Translations under genes and position numbers: made by a program
Shown: positions 41,156 to 49,607 of the stretch, piece by piece
Numbering within the stretch: position 1 is the first letter of the stretch
Layout: each line of letters begins with the position of its first letter
DNA from: Pseudoteredinibacter isoporae
Lineage (GTDB): Bacteria > Pseudomonadota > Gammaproteobacteria > Pseudomonadales > Cellvibrionaceae
NCBI RefSeq assembly: GCF_011602085.1
Contig: NZ_JAAONY010000001.1
Span: forward strand, 1,736,001-1,800,000
DNA length: 64,000 nt
Reading direction: 5' to 3'
The notes under the pieces: model-generated
Databases searched by the model: none
What the model was told of the DNA's origin: nothing
Seen by the model: only the letters and a program-made list of their open reading frames with translations

Positions 41156-43660
41156 ATGCAACGTTTTAAAAAAACCACTTTAGGATTCCTTGTCGCAGCC
41201 ATTGCGGCGGGCGCAAGCAGTAATTCACTGGCTCAGACGTCACCGTCTACGGCCGCCAATGCGCCTCAAGCCAGTGCCGATCAAATGTTTGACGTTGATC
41301 TTCCCGCTGGCAGCCTGACCCAGGCAATCACAGCCTTATCGTTGCAAAGTCGAGTACAGATTCTTATGGACAGCGATTTGGTTCGCAATATTGAGGTGCC
41401 AGCGTTGAAAGGGCGCTATACCCTCGAGCAGGCTCTGCAGCGTTTGTTGAAGGGCACCGCACTGGTGCCACGTCGTTCCGGCCCGACAGCGTTTACATTG
41501 GAAACGGTGAATGAAATGCCTGAAAACGTCGTCATGGAAGAGGTGGTTGTTATTGGTACTGATGGCAGCCGATACCAGACCAGTGCCGGCTTATCGCTGA
41601 CCGGCTTGCCGCTGGATTACCTGGAATTGCCTCGTGTGGTTGAAGTGATCTCTGAGCAGTTGATTCTCGACCAGAAAGTGACCGAGTTGGAAGAGGTCTT
41701 GCGTAACGTTCCCGGAATCAGTCTGTCCGATGGTTTTGGTGGCAGTAATAACGACTACTTAATTCGCGGTTTTCGTCGAAGTGCAGTTTATCAGGATGGT
41801 ATTCGTTCCCGCCCGAGCCTGAGGGTGAATACGACCAATGCTGAGAGCGTCAAGGTGATCAAAGGCCCTGCCTCTATTACTTATGGTCAGGTTGAACCGG
41901 GTGGTCTGGTCGATATCGTTACCAAAAAGCCCTTGTCTGAACGACGAGTGTATACCGAGATGCGTGTCGGTTCTTTCGACAATCGCCATTTTCTCGTTGA
42001 TGTTTCTGTACCCGTAAACAAGAGTTTTGCGTTTCGTTTGAATGCTTCGACTCAAGATAATGACTCTTTTCGGGATTTCTTTTCAATCGAGCGTGATGCC
42101 CTGGCTTTAACTACGGCCTATCAATGGTCAGATTCAACAAAGCTAACGGCGTCATATGAATATCGAGATGAGTTTCGTTCTTTTGATCGAGGCACTGTGA
42201 CGGTACCGACACCCAATGGCCGGGAAATTATCAACCGGGTGTTTAATATTCCCATTGAGCGCCGCTTCGGTGAACCTTTTGAAAAAATTGATACCGAATA
42301 TCAGTACGGCACTCTGGGTTTAGAGCACGATATCAATTCAAAATGGAGCATGAATCTTGGCCTGGCCTTTGAAAAGTTCAAGTCGGATGACCTGCAAGCC
42401 AGGCCGCGCGCGCTTATTATACTGGATGAGTCAGCGCCAGTTTCGAATGGATTTTTTACCGGTGTTCCGCAGTTTGAATCTGTTGTTGATGAAGCAACGG
42501 ATCAAGTGTTTTTGGCTCGACGCACCGACGGCAGTATCGATCGCGAGGTTGAAGCTCTGCAATTCAATGCGCGTCTCAACGGCGAGCTGAACCTTGCCGG
42601 TATGCGTCATCGTGTGGCTTTTGGTCTTGACTATCAAGAACAGGAAGGCTCGCGCTTTTTCAATGCCACCGCGACCAGCAATGGTGTGCCGGTAGCGCTT
42701 GGTGGGAATGGTCCATTGTTTGACCTGAAAAATCCAGTTTATGGCAATTTGCCATCGACCTTGTCTTCTGAAGGCCGCCCTCTGATTGAAGATGAAAACA
42801 ACGATATAGGTTTGTATATAAATGATTATATTGACCTTAGCGAACGCTGGGGGCTGTTGATGGGGGTGCGCTATGACAGTATCGATGTTGACGGAGATGG
42901 CCCTGCGAAATCAGAAACGGAACTGTCACCACAGCTGGGCCTGACATACCGCCTGAACAATTCCATGGCACTGTTCGCAAGCTACGCTGAAGCCTTTGAG
43001 CCGAATACGGCTTTTGTCATTTCTCCCGACGGCAGTTCGTCCAGTACAGAAGTGTACGATCCTGAAGATTCACGCCAATATGAGCTGGGGTTCAAGGCCC
43101 AGTGGTTTGAAGGACGCTTAAACAGCACGGCATCCATTTACAGCATTGAAAAAAATAATGTATTGACCATCGTTGGTGACGAAGTTCAACTGATTAAGGG
43201 GCAGGAATCACAGGGCTTCGAGTTGAGTCTTAGCGGTCAGCCTACCCCGGGTATGAATATCTCGGCTGGCTATGCTTACACTGATGCTGAAATCAAAAGT
43301 GGCGCCAATGTCGGGAAGCGTCCGCGTAATGTGGCTGAGCATACTTTCAACGTCTGGAGCAGTTATGAATTCTACCAGGGTTCTCTGCAAGGCTTGGGCG
43401 CTGGGATTGGTGCCTTCTACATGGGTGACCGTTATGGTGACAATGCCAATAGCTGGAATCTGGGCAACTACACAACGGTAGATGCATCCGTTTGGTATAA
43501 CCTGGCCGTAAAAAGTTTTTCTGCCGATGGTTTGTTACGCTTTCAATTGTCAGCAAAAAATATTTTCGATAAAGAATACTATGCTGCCAGTGGTGGCGAC
43601 TTGAGGGTAACCATTGGAACACCTCGTAGTCTGTTCGCATCGGTTTCAGCAACGTTCTAA
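41156..43660 (+). CDS. FecA-type TonB-dependent siderophore receptor with STN signalling domain
   Basis: ATG 41156 gives 834 residues. After a signal peptide, the secretin/TonB N-terminal (STN) domain spans about residues 45-125 ('VDLPAGSLTQAITALSLQSR', 'GRYTLEQALQRLLKGTALV'), the hallmark of receptors that signal to a FecR protein. A plug ('ELEEVLRNVPGISLSDGFGG', 'DYLIRGFRRSAVYQDGIR', 'VKVIKGPASITYGQVEPGG') and a barrel ending in ATF follow. The siderophore is unknown; residues of the barrel resemble ferrichrome/hydroxamate receptor types. It is in one cluster with FecI, FecR and a PepSY membrane protein. Confidence 0.93.
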   Translation: MQRFKKTTLGFLVAAIAAGASSNSLAQTSPSTAANAPQASADQMFDVDLPAGSLTQAITALSLQSRVQILMDSDLVRNIEVPALKGRYTLEQALQRLLKGTALVPRRSGPTAFTLETVNEMPENVVMEEVVVIGTDGSRYQTSAGLSLTGLPLDYLELPRVVEVISEQLILDQKVTELEEVLRNVPGISLSDGFGGSNNDYLIRGFRRSAVYQDGIRSRPSLRVNTTNAESVKVIKGPASITYGQVEPGGLVDIVTKKPLSERRVYTEMRVGSFDNRHFLVDVSVPVNKSFAFRLNASTQDNDSFRDFFSIERDALALTTAYQWSDSTKLTASYEYRDEFRSFDRGTVTVPTPNGREIINRVFNIPIERRFGEPFEKIDTEYQYGTLGLEHDINSKWSMNLGLAFEKFKSDDLQARPRALIILDESAPVSNGFFTGVPQFESVVDEATDQVFLARRTDGSIDREVEALQFNARLNGELNLAGMRHRVAFGLDYQEQEGSRFFNATATSNGVPVALGGNGPLFDLKNPVYGNLPSTLSSEGRPLIEDENNDIGLYINDYIDLSERWGLLMGVRYDSIDVDGDGPAKSETELSPQLGLTYRLNNSMALFASYAEAFEPNTAFVISPDGSSSSTEVYDPEDSRQYELGFKAQWFEGRLNSTASIYSIEKNNVLTIVGDEVQLIKGQESQGFELSLSGQPTPGMNISAGYAYTDAEIKSGANVGKRPRNVAEHTFNVWSSYEFYQGSLQGLGAGIGAFYMGDRYGDNANSWNLGNYTTVDASVWYNLAVKSFSADGLLRFQLSAKNIFDKEYYAASGGDLRVTIGTPRSLFASVSATF

Positions 43661-43664
43661 AGTC

Positions 43665-43691
43665 GGCCAAGGGCTTTGCCAGCCCTCGGCC
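43665..43691 (+). terminator. Stem-loop after the receptor gene
   Basis: GGCCAAGGGCT and AGCCCTCGGCC pair over 11 bp with one mismatch around TTGCC. It lies 4 bp after the receptor stop and has no U tract. A second small hairpin with a T7 tract follows at 43732-43761 (AGAGAG/CTCTCT). Confidence 0.5.
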
Positions 43692-43731
43692 TGCAGAACG
43701 TTGGGAAGATATTCTCCTCCCTGTAGGTTTG

Positions 43732-43761
43732 AGAGAGGCCGGTGGGTCGCTCTCTTTTTTT
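43732..43761 (+). terminator. Weak rho-independent terminator
   Basis: AGAGAG and CTCTCT form a 6-bp stem with a 12-base loop, followed by seven T. Together with the preceding stem-loop it could end the receptor transcript before the PepSY gene at 43863. Confidence 0.5.
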
Positions 43762-43862
43762 AATTTTGACACTCTGTTGATCGTGAACCGTTAGCCTGAA
43801 CTTCCAAGAAATGGCTCTATATAAAACCAATAAACTGGCTCGCAAGTGATTAGAAAAGCCTC

Positions 43863-45380
43863 ATGTTCTCAGTAAAGAAAAATAAAAGTAATAAGCGTCG
43901 TTTGTATCAATTGCATGCCAGTTTTGGATTTCATCTGGCTGCATTGTTGTCGCTGGTACTGATCACCGGCACAATTGCGGTAGTGTCCGATGAAATTGAT
44001 TGGTTGTTTTTACCCCAACTTCGCGCCAGTGAGGGTGAACAGAAGCAAAGTTGGGGGGCTATGGAACTGGCCATTAAGCAACACGCACCGGGGCACGCTT
44101 TGGTCCGTCTGGAGACAGGTGAAGGTGATTATCTGAACTATCGCGCAAGTATGTTGGACCTTGAGGGTAAACGCTACTATCTGTACATAGACCCGCATAC
44201 TGCCGCAGTCACAGGCCGAACAGGTACCTTAACCGTTCAACGATTCTTTCGTGATTTGCATCGTTATTTGTTTATGCCGGGTATTATTGGCTTACCGGTA
44301 GTTTGCAGTTTAGCTCTTGTTCTGGCGCTGATGATGTATACCGGCCTGGCGACGTCTCGCCCGTGGACAAAAAAGGCGACTCGCCTGCGTTTTCAGGGTG
44401 ACTCGCGAATCAGTGTCAGTGATGGGCATAAAGTTATTGGCATTTGGGGCAGTTGGTTTTTACTGTTGATGATCCTCACCAGCGTTTGGTATCTGGCCGA
44501 ATGGGGTGGGCTTATTGCTGGCAAGCGCTTTGAGCCTCAACGACCTGGCCTGAGTAAAGAGCGCGTTGAACAATTGGGTACACAGATCGTTGATCTCAAC
44601 GCGGATGCATTGATCGCAGCAGCCAGGCAGGCTTATCCGCAATTGCAGCCCACGGAAATTCAGTTTGCCCGAACGCCTAAATCGTCTGTTATTGTTCTTG
44701 GCCATACCGATGACTGGCTCGTCCGCAGTCGTGCAAACCGAGTGTTTCTGGATCCCGTAAGCGCTGAAGTCATCAAGGTTCAACGCTCCACCGAACTGGG
44801 CGCGGTTGCTTATCTCAATGAAATGGCTGACCCCTGGCATTTCGGTTCTTTCGCCAGTTTCACCAGTAAGTTGATCTGGTTTTTATTTGGTGTTGGTCTG
44901 AGTTTTCTGTCCTTGAGTGGGGTTTGGCTGTATTGGAAACGTGTGCGGTCCATGGCCCCGAGTAAGGCCCAATACTATACGTTGGGCTTGGTCGCCTTAA
45001 CGTTTGTGATTGGCTTTTTCTATGTGCGCCTTCACTTGAGCACTCCGGGATTTCCGCGCTCCAGTGAATTGCCCACGCTTCGACAGGAAGGAATACAGGC
45101 TCGTTTGTTGTTGGAAACCGACTCCAGTGGTCAGTACAGCGGGAATGCGCTATTGCGTATCAATGCTTCAGTTGGCCGCCCTAATATCAAAACCGCTGAG
45201 TTTGCCTTGCTTGGTTTAGAGGGCAAGACGTTCACTGCCCGAGCGCGCGGTGCACGTCATATTGTGTGGTACGAGCAGGCATTGGATGCTGAATCACTGG
45301 TTCTAGCCTCGGGAATCCAAGTCAATGTGAAACGCGAAGGGCGTTCAGATCTGATCTTTGAGTGGCCAATAAAGAGATAG
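43863..45380 (+). CDS. PepSY-associated TM protein (PiuB/iron-uptake type)
   Basis: The 505-residue inner-membrane protein has four or five TM helices with PepSY-like periplasmic parts. Landmarks are 'QLHASFGFHLAALLSLVLI', 'RFFRDLHRYLFMPGIIGLPV', 'GIWGSWFLLLMILTSVWYLA' and 'DPWHFGSFASFTSKLIWFLF', with conserved His in the helices. Such proteins are typically next to siderophore receptors and are thought to reduce Fe(III)-siderophore at the inner membrane. It is the fourth gene of the fecIRA cluster. Confidence 0.88.
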   Translation: MFSVKKNKSNKRRLYQLHASFGFHLAALLSLVLITGTIAVVSDEIDWLFLPQLRASEGEQKQSWGAMELAIKQHAPGHALVRLETGEGDYLNYRASMLDLEGKRYYLYIDPHTAAVTGRTGTLTVQRFFRDLHRYLFMPGIIGLPVVCSLALVLALMMYTGLATSRPWTKKATRLRFQGDSRISVSDGHKVIGIWGSWFLLLMILTSVWYLAEWGGLIAGKRFEPQRPGLSKERVEQLGTQIVDLNADALIAAARQAYPQLQPTEIQFARTPKSSVIVLGHTDDWLVRSRANRVFLDPVSAEVIKVQRSTELGAVAYLNEMADPWHFGSFASFTSKLIWFLFGVGLSFLSLSGVWLYWKRVRSMAPSKAQYYTLGLVALTFVIGFFYVRLHLSTPGFPRSSELPTLRQEGIQARLLLETDSSGQYSGNALLRINASVGRPNIKTAEFALLGLEGKTFTARARGARHIVWYEQALDAESLVLASGIQVNVKREGRSDLIFEWPIKR

Positions 45381-45531
45381 ATCACTGTCTGTTTCTTTTC
45401 ATCCCTTTGTTTCTCTTTCTTCTAATCTCTGCCCGGTCTTCAGCCCAGGTGCCGCCTATAGCATTCAACGAACTGGTTAGGGACCCCAAAAAGAATTGGA
45501 TTTAACGTGCAAGTAATCAGCTTTGAGATAG

Positions 45532-45687
45532 ATCGCGAAAACCCCAGGTTTCGGCAGGCTTCCTGAAAATATTGCCTTAGTGGCGCGATTTACCGAATTA
45601 GTACTGGATCGAAACCCAGACGTCGATACATTACGGGAGTACATTGTCGATCAATGGGGCGCAAAAGGTGTGATAGAGATTGCCTAG
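45532..45687 (+). pseudogene. C-terminal remnant of a carboxymuconolactone decarboxylase/AhpD-like protein
   Basis: A short open stretch ends in TAG 45687 and reads 'RLPENIALVARFTELVLDR', 'NPDVDTLREYIVDQWGAKGV' and 'IEIA'. This looks like the C-terminal helices of CMD-family peroxidase-related proteins. No start codon with a ribosome site precedes it and the rest of the gene is missing, so it appears to be a decayed relic. It accounts for much of the 400-bp gap between the PepSY gene and the gene at 45787. Confidence 0.45.
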
Positions 45688-45786
45688 GGCATCAGCTCCA
45701 GTCGAGTTTACCCCGCACTCAAGTACACATTGGGATACGGAAAAGCGTGTCAGCGGCTCAACATATGAAGGAAGCAGGAGATAGGT

Positions 45787-46188
45787 ATGCGCAGCAAAAT
45801 TATTTATTGCATCGCCATTTTTCTTGGCGTGAGCACCTTCGCCAACGGTGTTTTTATGATAGTTGCCCCGGAATCCTGGTACTGGGTGGTGCCCGGAGTG
45901 CCAGACCGAGGCCCTTTTAATCAACACTTTGTTCGCGATATCGGTATTAATTATGCGCTAATCGGCGTGTCTTTTATTTGCGGTGCGGTGTACCGCAAAT
46001 ACCGTTCGCTGCTTTGGCTGTTTCCAACGGCTTGGTTGGCCGGTCACGCCGTCTTCCATGTGTGGGAAGTGTTTGTTGGTATTTGCGGACCGGAATCGCT
46101 AATCGAAGATTTTGCCGGTGTGACGCTGCCGGCATTGTTGGCGATGGGCATTGTCTATATGAGTTACAGGGCTGAGCCTGGTGAATAG
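45787..46188 (+). CDS. Four-TM membrane protein, function unknown
   Basis: The 133-residue protein starts at ATG 45787 with GGAGATAGGT upstream. It has four TM helices. Conserved-looking polar residues are 'PGVPDRGPFNQHFVRDIG' in the first loop and 'WLAGHAVFHVWEVF' in the third helix. His and Asp in such contexts suggest cofactor or metal binding, but I do not recognise the family. Its stop overlaps the SCO1-like start by 8 bp, so the two are translationally coupled. Confidence 0.75.
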   Translation: MRSKIIYCIAIFLGVSTFANGVFMIVAPESWYWVVPGVPDRGPFNQHFVRDIGINYALIGVSFICGAVYRKYRSLLWLFPTAWLAGHAVFHVWEVFVGICGPESLIEDFAGVTLPALLAMGIVYMSYRAEPGE

Positions 46189-46786
46189 GATTTTTTGGGT
46201 TTTGTTGTTCCTGAGCTTTGGTTTGTTTCTGGGAATTTCGCTCAGTTTTATCGAAACGAATCATGATAGGCGGCCTGGAATCGAATGGCTTGGCAATCCT
46301 CGTTCGATAACTCACTTTCAACTTGAATCAGAAGGTGGCACCTTCGATAAGCAATCCCTGAAAGGGCAGTGGACCATTGCTCTTTTTGGTTTTCTTCATT
46401 GCCCAGATGTTTGTCCTACCAGCCTGTCTGAACTGGCCAGGGTATCCGAACGCCTGCGAGAAATGCCCACTAAAGACCCAGTGGCATTTGTTTTTGTGTC
46501 GGTAGACCCCGAGCGAGACAGTTATTCTGAAGTCGCGCAATACGCAAGGTTCTTCGATGCCAATATTCTGGGTGTGACGGGAAGCGCACGAAACCTAAAG
46601 AGTTTCGCCAATGATTTAGGGGTTCAGTTTAAAGTGAATCCCGGTGAGAAAAACTACACCGTTGCTCACTCAGTGACGTTTTCAATAGTTGATCCAAATG
46701 GTGCGTTAAGCGGTCGCTTTCGTCCCGGCTTTGATTTGGATACACTCGTGAAAGATTTCACAAACCGACAAGCTGATTTTCTGTAA
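46181..46786 (+). CDS. SCO1/SenC-family copper protein
   Basis: Starting at GTG 46181, the 201-residue protein has an N-terminal membrane anchor, then a thioredoxin fold with the Cu-binding pair C74 and C78 in 'FLHCPDVCPTSL' and H163 in 'TVAHSVTFSIVD'. SCO proteins bind copper and assemble the CuA site of cytochrome oxidase or act in thiol redox control. The oxidase genes are not in this window. It is co-translated with the preceding membrane protein. Confidence 0.9.
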   Translation: MNRIFWVLLFLSFGLFLGISLSFIETNHDRRPGIEWLGNPRSITHFQLESEGGTFDKQSLKGQWTIALFGFLHCPDVCPTSLSELARVSERLREMPTKDPVAFVFVSVDPERDSYSEVAQYARFFDANILGVTGSARNLKSFANDLGVQFKVNPGEKNYTVAHSVTFSIVDPNGALSGRFRPGFDLDTLVKDFTNRQADFL

Positions 46787-46877
46787 AAATTACTTCTGCA
46801 TTACTATGCGACAGCTTTAGTTACGTCCGTGTTTAAAGACGTTTTGATTAAACATTGTTGTCTGCAAATTGATCATC

Positions 46878-47327
46878 ATGTTTGCAAAATCAACGTTCCT
46901 CATCGCCAAAATTGAATCTTTGGACGACAGCCAAAATCCAGCACCGGATGTGAATTGGGAAATGATGGAAGAGCGCTGGCAATCCAGCACATGGCGTTCT
47001 CAAAGCAATCAGGCTTTGGAAGCGCAGAGTACCATCATTGGCATTACGTCATCGAACTGGCGAATGCGTGTAATTCTGGAACTCAGTAACCCTCCATTGA
47101 GCAGCGTTTTAAACAGCTGCTATGGTCTTACCGACAATATCAATAATAGCGATGGTATGGTGGTTTCAGATGAAAGCTACAATCGATCGGTATCTACGCC
47201 GCTTATCCACGACAGTAACCGTCGTTTTACACGGCGTATTGATAACGGTACAGTGAACTCCGGTACGCAGGATGATTGCACGATTAAGACCGGTGAACAG
47301 ATTGAGTTTGTGCGGTCGAGTAAATAA
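46878..47327 (+). CDS. Hypothetical protein, no family recognised
   Basis: ATG 46878 (MFAKSTFLIAKIESLDDS) gives 149 residues; the earlier ATG at 46869 adds three. It has no signal peptide, no TM helix and no motif that I know. Ser/Asn-rich stretches ('GLTDNINNSDGMVVSDES') suggest an extracellular or degraded protein. It could be a fragment. The neighbours do not indicate a function. Confidence 0.45.
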   Translation: MFAKSTFLIAKIESLDDSQNPAPDVNWEMMEERWQSSTWRSQSNQALEAQSTIIGITSSNWRMRVILELSNPPLSSVLNSCYGLTDNINNSDGMVVSDESYNRSVSTPLIHDSNRRFTRRIDNGTVNSGTQDDCTIKTGEQIEFVRSSK

Positions 47328-47406
47328 TTTTTTGTTCTCTATTCGGACTATCTGCGGCGAGTATAAGACGATCGGAAACAAGGGTCGAAACAAGGACTGA
47401 AACGGA

Positions 47407-48207
47407 ATGTTGGGGATGTTCAAATCAAAACCCATATTGTCAGAAGAAGACAGGGCGTTTCAGGTGGCCACTTTTAAATGGCTGCTTAAACACTTTGGGG
47501 GGAAAGATTTTTACGTTGATACAAAATTGATACTGCCCACAAACGAGTTTTTCCCTTCCAAAGTGGGTAGTGCTCAAGAGGCCGCCATAGAAACTTTTCA
47601 TGCGGTAAAAAAGCATGCAGGCATGGAAGAGTGGCCTTGTCGACTGGAAGCTCAGGAAGAAGATGTCAATCCCCGCTTGGGCTCAGCGGTCATTGTTCAA
47701 AACGCGCCGCTCACCCCAATGGGAACCTTTCAGGAAAAGGAGAATGAGGAGGTTGTTATTACCTACAATCCAGCGCTTCTTAATCAGCCAAGCCAACTGG
47801 TGGCCACTTTTGCACATGAGTTGTCGCATTACCTGACAGGTTCGTGCTCTGAAGAACCGCCAGGAGGCTGGGAAAACTGGGAGTTTGCGACGGATATTAC
47901 GGCCACCTTTATCGGTTTTGGGGTGTTTATGGCGAACACGGCGTTCGGTTTTCATCAGTATTCAGGTCCTGATTCAATGGGGTGGCAGTCGAGTCGCAAT
48001 GGGTATATGACTGAAGCGGAACACGTTTTTTCATTGGCGATCTTTCTGGGCTTGAAAGATATTTCCGTGGAAACGGTGTCGCCTCATCTGAAAAAGAACT
48101 TGAATAAACTGCTTAAAAAGGCGTCAAAAGAAATATCAAACGGTGATTTGATCGAAGAATTGAAAGCCGTTGAATATAGGCCACCTGAACCTAACACTGA
48201 GGTTTAG
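47407..48207 (+). CDS. Predicted cytoplasmic zinc metallopeptidase (HExxH) of unknown family
   Basis: The 266-residue protein lacks a signal peptide. It has a gluzincin-like zinc site, H137-E138-x-x-H141 in 'TFAHELSHYLTG', and a downstream E159-x-x-x-D163 ('WEFATDIT') that could supply the third ligand. A hydrophobic helix follows ('ATFIGFGVFMANTAFG'). The remainder has no known domain. It stands alone between the 152-codon orphan and the LysE gene. Function is unknown. Confidence 0.7.
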   Translation: MLGMFKSKPILSEEDRAFQVATFKWLLKHFGGKDFYVDTKLILPTNEFFPSKVGSAQEAAIETFHAVKKHAGMEEWPCRLEAQEEDVNPRLGSAVIVQNAPLTPMGTFQEKENEEVVITYNPALLNQPSQLVATFAHELSHYLTGSCSEEPPGGWENWEFATDITATFIGFGVFMANTAFGFHQYSGPDSMGWQSSRNGYMTEAEHVFSLAIFLGLKDISVETVSPHLKKNLNKLLKKASKEISNGDLIEELKAVEYRPPEPNTEV

Positions 48208-48209
48208 CT

Positions 48210-48869
48210 CTAGTCGCCGACAGCTCTGGCTTCATCGGTAACAATGTAAGCCCCCATGCCAAACAGGATCGAACCGGAAACGCGTTCCTGTATTCTCTGC
48301 GCGCGTTCATTCTTAAGTAAGTAATTTGACACTTTGCTCGACAGCACGGCTACCGCTATGTCACATGGAATGGCAGACAGCGTAACAATAAGGCCAAGAA
48401 TGAGCAGTTGCAGGGATATCGGGCCTGACTCCGGCACGACAAACTGTGGCAACAAGGCAATGAAAAACAAAGCCGTTTTGGGGTTAGTCACTTCGACAAT
48501 AATGCTTTCTCTGAATACTGAGATCAGAGGCTTCCTTTTGACAGGCTCAACAAGGCACCCATCGCCATCCGGACTTTCTTCTGTCTTATTCTGCCAGTAG
48601 CTGATTCCGAGATAGATCAGGTAGGCGGCACCGGCGAGTTTCACGGCGGTATACAGGGTTGGGGAGTGTTCAAAGACGGCGGACAAACCGAGCACGGTAG
48701 CCATCACATGAACCATGCTGCCGACGGCCAGACCCATTCCTGCGACGATGCCGCCCTTGGTACCCTGAGCAATTGCCCGAGCGACAACGTACAAGTTGGA
48801 GGGGCCGGGAGATATATTCATCAATAAGGCCGCCAGGGTAAATGCGATAAGTATCTCTGTGGATGGCAT
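48210..48869 (-). CDS. LysE/RhtB-family amino acid exporter
   Basis: The 219-residue protein has the six-helix LysE fold with the signature 'NISPGPSNLYVVARAIAQG' and 'GIVAGMGLAVGSMVHVMATV' near the N-terminus and 'NPKTALFFIALLPQFV' in the middle. It exports an amino acid or derivative such as homoserine, threonine or leucine from the cytoplasm; the substrate is not predictable. It is convergent with the metallopeptidase gene, 2 bp apart. Confidence 0.93.
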   Translation of the reverse strand: MPSTEILIAFTLAALLMNISPGPSNLYVVARAIAQGTKGGIVAGMGLAVGSMVHVMATVLGLSAVFEHSPTLYTAVKLAGAAYLIYLGISYWQNKTEESPDGDGCLVEPVKRKPLISVFRESIIVEVTNPKTALFFIALLPQFVVPESGPISLQLLILGLIVTLSAIPCDIAVAVLSSKVSNYLLKNERAQRIQERVSGSILFGMGAYIVTDEARAVGD

Positions 48870-49095
48870 GTTTGATCCTCTATTCGGTCACTCTTTTCAG
48901 GACTGCCTGACAGTGTAGCATTATAAAAGCGTGTATTATCCTATGAGAATAGCCGTGGTAGGAGTCTTGGCAGGCTGATTGTCATTCGTTTGTTTTTCGA
49001 GCGCGAGCGGAGTGCCAGCTGAAATAGCAAGCTCAATGACTGTTGAAGCGTCGGTTTTCGGTGGAGCACACAAGAGAATAAGGGAGTAAACCGTT

Positions 49096-49518
49096 TTGAT
49101 TACCGGTGAATGTTTTTGCGGTGAAGTACGTTACGAGATTAACGGGCGTTTATCCGATGCACGTTCGTGTCATTGTTCACGGTGTCGGAAGGCATTCAGT
49201 GCCCAGGCTTCTGCGTATGCTGTGGTAAACCCTGACGAATTTAGCTGGCTCAGCGGTGAGGAAAACCTCAGTTCCTACATTGGTGAACTGGGTTACGGAT
49301 TTCAGTTCTGTTCAAGATGCGGCTCTACATTGGTAGGAATTGTGGATGGCGAAGTGCACGGGGTGACGTTGGGGTGTGTTAATGGCGATCCAGAGATTGA
49401 AATTTCCCGCCATATCTTTGTTGGATCTAAAGCTTCCTGGGAAAAAATTCCGGAAGGTGTTCCGCAGTATGAAGCTGCACCGCCACTGGGCGATGAGCAA
49501 AATAGCGAAAGGACTTAA
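49096..49518 (+). CDS. GFA-family (glutathione-dependent formaldehyde-activating-like) zinc protein
   Basis: Starting at TTG 49096 behind GGGAG, the 140-residue protein has the Cys-rich GFA fold: 'GECFCGEVRYEI', 'SCHCSRCRKAFSAQ' and 'FCSRCGSTLVG'. These Cys residues bind two zinc ions. Members resemble the glutathione-formaldehyde condensing enzyme and CENP-V. The real activity of most is unknown. A good rho-independent terminator follows. Confidence 0.9.
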   Translation: MITGECFCGEVRYEINGRLSDARSCHCSRCRKAFSAQASAYAVVNPDEFSWLSGEENLSSYIGELGYGFQFCSRCGSTLVGIVDGEVHGVTLGCVNGDPEIEISRHIFVGSKASWEKIPEGVPQYEAAPPLGDEQNSERT

Positions 49519-49551
49519 AAAGAAAGCGTCCTTTCTTTCCCGTCAAACAAG

Positions 49552-49587
49552 CGGGACTGAGCAGTCGTTGTTCAGTCCCGGCTTTTT
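49552..49587 (+). terminator. Rho-independent terminator of the GFA gene
   Basis: CGGGACTGA and TCAGTCCCG form a perfect 9-bp stem around an 11-base loop, followed by GCTTTTT. It lies 34 bp after the GFA stop and just before the convergent PAD gene. Confidence 0.8.
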
Positions 49588-49607
49588 CAGTTGCCAGTTA
49601 ATGGCAT

